In this document: positions 48,868 to 52,672 of the stretch, piece after piece
Position numbering within the stretch: position 1 is the stretch's first letter
How the letters are laid out: the number at the start of each line of letters is the position of its first letter
Origin: Planctomycetota bacterium
GTDB taxonomy: Bacteria; Planctomycetota; Planctomycetia; Pirellulales; Pirellulaceae
Length of the DNA: 52,672 bases
Direction: 5' to 3'
Assembly (NCBI GenBank): GCA_027619595.1
Contig: JAQCHP010000016.1
Span: 1 to 52,672 of the forward strand
Translations under genes and position numbers: made by a program
Notes under the pieces: model-generated
Seen by the model: only the letters and a program-made list of their open reading frames with translations
The model's database searches: none
What the model was told of the DNA's origin: nothing

Positions 48868-50908
48868 CCGTCATTCCGCGACGTCGCATTTCTGTGCTCA
48901 TAGCCGCTTCGTCCAACGTCACATGCACTTCGAAGTAGGTGCGGAACGGGTCGGTCGCGGGGCGCCCCGAACCGTCGTGCATGGCCGTGTCTGGAGTCTG
49001 CGAGGCTTGGTTCGTCGCGTCGACATGAAAACTAGCCACGCGTGTAACACGCCCAGAACACTGCTGATGTGGAAATCCTAATAGACGCACTTGTGCGGCG
49101 GCACCTATCTGCACAAGTCGACCCAGTAGTTCCTCTTCGCTGAGTAACAACTGCACAACCCAGTCGCCGGACGAGACAATCGCAACTGGCTCACCCACCC
49201 GCACAAACTTGCCCAAGTGATCGAGTGACGCTTCCAGCGCCACTGGCCCGTCCCAAGGTGACGTGACCTGCAATTCTCGCTGCTGCGACACCAAGTCTGC
49301 CAACTCGTACTTGTGCTGCTCGATGCGACGCTGGGTTTGTGTCGCTAGTGCACGATTGTGGTTGGACTCATGGGGAAGGCTGCTGCGTAACTCAAGTAAC
49401 GTACCTTCCGTCTCGGCGATTAGGGCGGGGATCTCAGCATTGTCGAGTTCACAAATAACATCTCCCGCACTCACATTTTGCCCATGAACAACGGAAACTT
49501 TACGCAAGAAACCTGGCGATTTGGCACGCAATGTTTGATCGTCAGCGCGGATCAATGTACCTTCACTCGTATACTGAATTGGCATCGGCAAGACGCCTGC
49601 CAAACCGATGCAAGCCAAAATGGTGACCGTTACCAACCCCGCTTTGAGACGTCGATCGCTCAACTCCTCGGAAGCAAGAACGTACCTGATGTATTGAACT
49701 AATTGTCCACCCAAAGAAATTGCTGCGAAACATCCGCCGAATAGCAGTCCCACGAGCGGAATACGGGTTAGCAATGTAACGCAGATCCCCACCACGACCA
49801 GTTGCTGGTAAATTACACTGGCAGCGCCAAAACTGCAATACAGCAAAAACGTCCGCCACGGTAATGTCTCCGAGGGCCCTACGATGCCAAACAACAGCCG
49901 CTTCATCGCCGCATAAAAAACACCCTGAGATTCACCACGCAAATTGGGACGATTCAACAGATCACTTAACACGAAATATCCGTCGTATCGCATCAGGGGA
50001 TTGGCATTGAACCCGATGGTAACAATCGTCGTAAGTACAATCGCCTCGTGTGCAAATCCAGCTAACCAGGTATCGGGCTGAAAACACCAAATCATCAGGG
50101 CGACCATGGCGATAATCGATTCAATGTACATGCCCGCCAAGGCCACTACCATCCTGTGCCAACGGTTTGCAAACCCCCACGAAGAGGAGGCATCGACGTA
50201 TGCGCACGGGGTCAGAAGGATAAAATACGCACCGATTTCCGGAACGCTACCACCAAATACGCGACAGGCATACGCGTGGCCCAATTCGTGAAATACCTTG
50301 AGCCCAATCAGCAGCAACCACAAGGCGGGCAAGTTCTGAAGATCGAAGAGACCTGGCAGTGGCTGCTTGAATCGATCCCACTGTGACCAAACACAAAATC
50401 CACTGACCAACATGCTGAGACACCAAATCAGCAGCGCCGTTCGTGTAAAAAGCGGACGCACCCACCGGTGCGTCCGATCGAGAAATCGATCGGGTTGCAC
50501 GAGCGGCACCCGCAAGAACAGCATGTTCATGAAGCGGCCGGTCCAGCTCTTCGCGTTCCGCCTTTGAAATCTACGATAAAGCGTACGGCCGTCGGCCAAC
50601 GGCAGATTCAGCAGGCCAATCTGATGTAGATACAGGATGAACCGAAAAAATTGCTCCTCGTCGTCGAGCTTCAGCGTACCGGCTGCGACAAATTGCTGAA
50701 ACACTTCCTGCAACGTACGCTTATCCGAAAGTGCGACAATTAACTGATAGTCGTCTGCACCAAATTTATGGCTTTGCAACGACGTGGGATCCGTGATGAC
50801 ATATTGGGGTTTCCCCCCCATTAAATGACGAGTTACACGCAACTCAGGCCGCGGTTCAACGCGAACCTGTCGCAGTCGGGCAGCGATATCCGAAATGCCA
50901 GTCGACAT
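48773..50908 (-). CDS. Peptidase M50 - HlyD chimera with PqqD-like N-terminal domain
   Basis: 711 residues. Residues about 25-105 (QYVITDPTSLQSHKFGADDY, LQEVFQQFVAAGTL, FILYLHQIGLL) have the PqqD/RRE winged-helix pattern. Several membrane helices carry the site-2-protease motifs: FHELGHAYACRVFGG (zinc HExxH at 207-211) and FNANPLMRYDGYF (Asp at about 309). After about 430 the protein becomes an HlyD adaptor: SPGFLRKVSVVHGQNVSAGD, a coiled-coil hairpin, then VTSPWDGPVAL and GKFVRVGEPVAIV. Both metal motifs are intact, so proteolysis is plausible. Six bases after the GAF-HlyD gene; probably one transcript with it. Confidence 0.87.
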   Translation of the reverse strand: MSTGISDIAARLRQVRVEPRPELRVTRHLMGGKPQYVITDPTSLQSHKFGADDYQLIVALSDKRTLQEVFQQFVAAGTLKLDDEEQFFRFILYLHQIGLLNLPLADGRTLYRRFQRRNAKSWTGRFMNMLFLRVPLVQPDRFLDRTHRWVRPLFTRTALLIWCLSMLVSGFCVWSQWDRFKQPLPGLFDLQNLPALWLLLIGLKVFHELGHAYACRVFGGSVPEIGAYFILLTPCAYVDASSSWGFANRWHRMVVALAGMYIESIIAMVALMIWCFQPDTWLAGFAHEAIVLTTIVTIGFNANPLMRYDGYFVLSDLLNRPNLRGESQGVFYAAMKRLLFGIVGPSETLPWRTFLLYCSFGAASVIYQQLVVVGICVTLLTRIPLVGLLFGGCFAAISLGGQLVQYIRYVLASEELSDRRLKAGLVTVTILACIGLAGVLPMPIQYTSEGTLIRADDQTLRAKSPGFLRKVSVVHGQNVSAGDVICELDNAEIPALIAETEGTLLELRSSLPHESNHNRALATQTQRRIEQHKYELADLVSQQRELQVTSPWDGPVALEASLDHLGKFVRVGEPVAIVSSGDWVVQLLLSEEELLGRLVQIGAAAQVRLLGFPHQQCSGRVTRVASFHVDATNQASQTPDTAMHDGSGRPATDPFRTYFEVHVTLDEAAMSTEMRRRGMTAIVRLEAPPEALGAVVYRRLRQFGNRLVLAQ

Positions 50909-50914
50909 GATACA

Positions 50915-51910
50915 CTACCACTTCCAGATCTGTAGCTGCAATGCGCCGATCAATCGGTGCAGAGAAATCCACCACACGCGATGTCGACCAACATTGACAC
51001 GAGCGACACCGTCCATTCCTGCACGCATCCAATCGGGTGGCGTACCGGTGATGTTGGCACGGGCTACGAAGTAATTCTTGGCGTGTTTGCGGAAAGCCGT
51101 TGCGTGAATCGAATGGATTTCGCACGGCGTGACGATGTCCGGACGAGCGACAGCCGCAAACGTACCTGGTTGAGTGATTTCCAACAAAGGAGCTAGGTAC
51201 TCCGGCACTTCCAGCTCAACCCGCCAATGCTGGGCATCACTGAATTCCAACAGCGACTCACCCAGTGGCACAGTTTGTCCCACACGATGAGCCAGTTCAC
51301 CTTCCAGGATGACACCGTCGGAGATGGCGCGAATTTGCGATTGCTGCAATTGCAAATCAACGACGGCCAATCGAGCGGTTGCCGCCTTCCAGCGCGCGTG
51401 CGCTTGGGCAGCAGCAGCCATGTCCCCAAGGTCTGTGGCGTGCGATCGCTCCACGCTGGCGACTTCCACCTCCGCCACGAGTTCTGCACGTCGAACTCGC
51501 AACTCGCGGGTCTCCATTTCAACTAATAATTGCCCCGCCACGACCTGTTCGCCCGGCTCGACATGCTGCGCGGCAATGACGCCTTCAAATGGAGCGGCCA
51601 AAGTCCGCTGTTCCAGCGGGTGAACTGTGCAGGATACCGTGACTTCGTAGTCCTTTTTCGCGAAACCGAACCAAACTCCAAAGGCCGCTGCGGCTACCAA
51701 GGCGATCCGACGACCTCGTCCGTGACGACCGAACCAACGAGGCACTTCGTCTCGCACGTCATCCGCGATGTGTCGACTAAGTGACCTATGGCCTCGATCG
51801 AGCAACAAGAGCCCTGTGGACAACGGTGAGGCCATTTCGACGACCCGCTGAAGCTCGCCACTAGAAAATGGTCGCTCCCTCGCCGACGCAATCCCAATAC
51901 AGCCACGCAA
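50915..51910 (-). CDS. HlyD-type adaptor, 3' part of a frameshifted GAF-HlyD gene
   Basis: 331 residues; a separate start at ATG 51835 is possible. SGELQRVVEMASPLSTGLLL is the end of the GAF module, followed by one membrane helix (RIALVAAAAFGVWFGFA). The adaptor fold follows: LAAPFEGVIAAQHVEPGEQV, QLLVEMETRELRVRRAEL, a coiled-coil region, then IRAISDGVILEGELAHRVGQ and WRVELEVPEYLAPLLEI. A one-base gain in GAGGGAG near 51880 would join it to GAF sequence in the next frame. Couples the GAF sensor-like head with envelope transport. Confidence 0.75.
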   Translation of the reverse strand: MRGCIGIASARERPFSSGELQRVVEMASPLSTGLLLLDRGHRSLSRHIADDVRDEVPRWFGRHGRGRRIALVAAAAFGVWFGFAKKDYEVTVSCTVHPLEQRTLAAPFEGVIAAQHVEPGEQVVAGQLLVEMETRELRVRRAELVAEVEVASVERSHATDLGDMAAAAQAHARWKAATARLAVVDLQLQQSQIRAISDGVILEGELAHRVGQTVPLGESLLEFSDAQHWRVELEVPEYLAPLLEITQPGTFAAVARPDIVTPCEIHSIHATAFRKHAKNYFVARANITGTPPDWMRAGMDGVARVNVGRHRVWWISLHRLIGALQLQIWKW

Positions 51911-52559
51911 CGACCATCGAGAACCAACGGTACGCTGGCCACGCAGGCCTGTGCCACCGTTTCATGCCACTCACGATGCAAGCGATGCCCAGTATGCCCC
52001 CCCCTTTTCCGCGTTCGTTTTCCAACTGAAAACAGACCACCTGCTGCGCGTCCAAACACTCCTGCATGGCATGCACAATGACGGCTGCGCCAGGTGCATG
52101 TGGATACAAGACGTCCGATCCTGAAATACATAACAGTTGAATACTCGAACCACGGGCGATTCCCAGTGACACCTGCTCGCAATCGAGTTTCGTTTTTAGC
52201 GTGTTCGCGAAAGCAAAGGCAAATTCTTGAATGGAGCCATACTCTGTCGATTTAGCGATGCGTGTCAAATCGGAACGCGACTGCGTCGCATCGCTGCTAC
52301 TTGTCGGCATTCTTGAGACGTGAGATAACTCGTGCACGAGCGCCATGACAGCCGTCATTTCGTCCAGGCGCGCGCGAAGTACCGTGTGACTGTCGCAGGG
52401 AATTACGATCGTAGCAGTACCCCAAACGCGGCGATCTCGATCACGCAGCGGAACGGTGAGAACCGCAAAGGAAGTGCCTGAGGTAGAGGATCGGTACAGG
52501 CGCCCGACGGGCAACGCCGTAGCTGATTTTTTTACCGAAAAAACTGGGGCTTTCGTCAA
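51861..52559 (-). CDS. GAF-domain 5' part of the frameshifted GAF-HlyD gene
   Basis: 232 residues in this frame from TTG 52559, close to the window edge; the true start may be upstream. The GAF part is VYREFAFAFANTLKTKL-like with LDCEQVSLGIARGSSIQLLC, a CISGSDVLYPH segment and VCFQLENERGKGGG. It breaks at a run of eight G (minus strand, 51996-52003). In the next frame the sequence goes on sensibly as HREWHETVAQACVASVPLVL and DGRCVAVLGLRRRG, and a second shift near 51880 leads to the HlyD part. Both shifts are single missing bases in G runs, so sequencing error and pseudogene are both possible. Confidence 0.65.
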   Translation of the reverse strand: MTKAPVFSVKKSATALPVGRLYRSSTSGTSFAVLTVPLRDRDRRVWGTATIVIPCDSHTVLRARLDEMTAVMALVHELSHVSRMPTSSSDATQSRSDLTRIAKSTEYGSIQEFAFAFANTLKTKLDCEQVSLGIARGSSIQLLCISGSDVLYPHAPGAAVIVHAMQECLDAQQVVCFQLENERGKGGGILGIACIVSGMKRWHRPAWPAYRWFSMVVAWLYWDCVGEGATIF

Positions 52560-52573
52560 AATGGATAAATGAA

Positions 52574-52635
52574 ATAAGCCAGATTCCCTAGCAACCCAAA
52601 CCGATACGCATCAGCTTGAAAGGAATCTGGCTTAT
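52574..52635. repeat. Perfect 14-bp inverted repeat near the right edge
   Basis: ATAAGCCAGATTCC (52574-52587) and GGAATCTGGCTTAT (52622-52635) are perfect complements with a 34-base loop. It lies just upstream of the GAF frame, so it may be a terminator-like or attenuator stem, or the end of a mobile element; the window stops too soon to tell. Confidence 0.6.
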
Positions 52636-52672
52636 GGCTTCAAGGAATCGAGGCGGCAGTAAATTGTGTCAG

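Noticed and set aside
44817-52559. Classical type I secretion locus
   Set aside because: No ABC transporter (no Walker motifs outside DnaA) occurs in the region, so the name would be wrong; reported as a candidate system of another kind.

Overview
The window looks like chromosomal DNA of a planctomycete, most likely a Pirellulaceae-type member. The grounds are an N-terminal LEPR-like motif (LERRVLMSATW) on a cell-surface RTX protein, a secreted beta-helix protein with a dockerin-like pair and a PEP-CTERM tail, a characteristic cysteine-rich planctomycete surface protein, two alpha/alpha-toroid proteins with signal sequences, and a peptidase M50-HlyD chimera. This assignment is inferred from protein families, not from any rRNA (none is present). 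No tRNA, rRNA, CRISPR array or transposase gene was seen.

Left part (1-9.6 kb): two overlapping membrane-anchored paralogues of unknown function, malate dehydrogenase, an alpha/beta-hydrolase fold protein that appears to have lost its catalytic residues, a DedA membrane protein, a toroid protein, a rhomboid protease, a CrtA-like monooxygenase and two small genes, one split by a frameshift or an ATGA overlap. From 8.4 to 10.4 kb lies an accessory, repeat-rich stretch. It holds three copies of a roughly 112-bp element with inverted ends, two of which enclose a 385-bp long inverted repeat. Two genes end inside copies of this element.

Middle (12.2-19.6 kb): the most striking block is a one-strand operon, degenerate GHKL protein-fliF-fliG-fliN-fliO-fliP-fliQ-fliR-flhB-nnrE, with a good TTGACA-N17-TAAAAG promoter in front. 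Its parts are reduced: FliF lacks the first ring-building motif, FliG lacks the torque domain, and FlhB stops before the NPTH autocleavage domain. No FliM, FliI, FliH, FlhA or flagellin gene is nearby. It reads as a stripped flagellar-type export core rather than a normal motor.

19.9-34.1 kb is housekeeping: guaB with an overlapping surface protein; an AsmA-like giant followed by dapF; an acyltransferase; a class 3 lipase coupled to xseA-xseB; and ispA-dxs for isoprenoid precursors. 34.2-43 kb holds a PTS EIIA-domain protein with the remains of a cation/proton antiporter upstream, a DacZ-like diadenylate cyclase, a second toroid protein, an SPFH protein, a THUMP-like methyltransferase, a conserved unknown and a GNAT acetyltransferase. 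Then comes a divergent dnaA with its own promoter and a DnaA-box-like site upstream.

Right part (44.8-52.6 kb): a probable envelope secretion cluster. It contains an RTX-repeat surface protein, an HlyD adaptor, a NodT-type outer-membrane channel, an M50 metalloprotease-HlyD chimera with a PqqD-like N-terminus, and a GAF-HlyD protein broken by two one-base losses in G runs. No ABC or RND inner-membrane pump is present, so the M50 protein may stand in for it.
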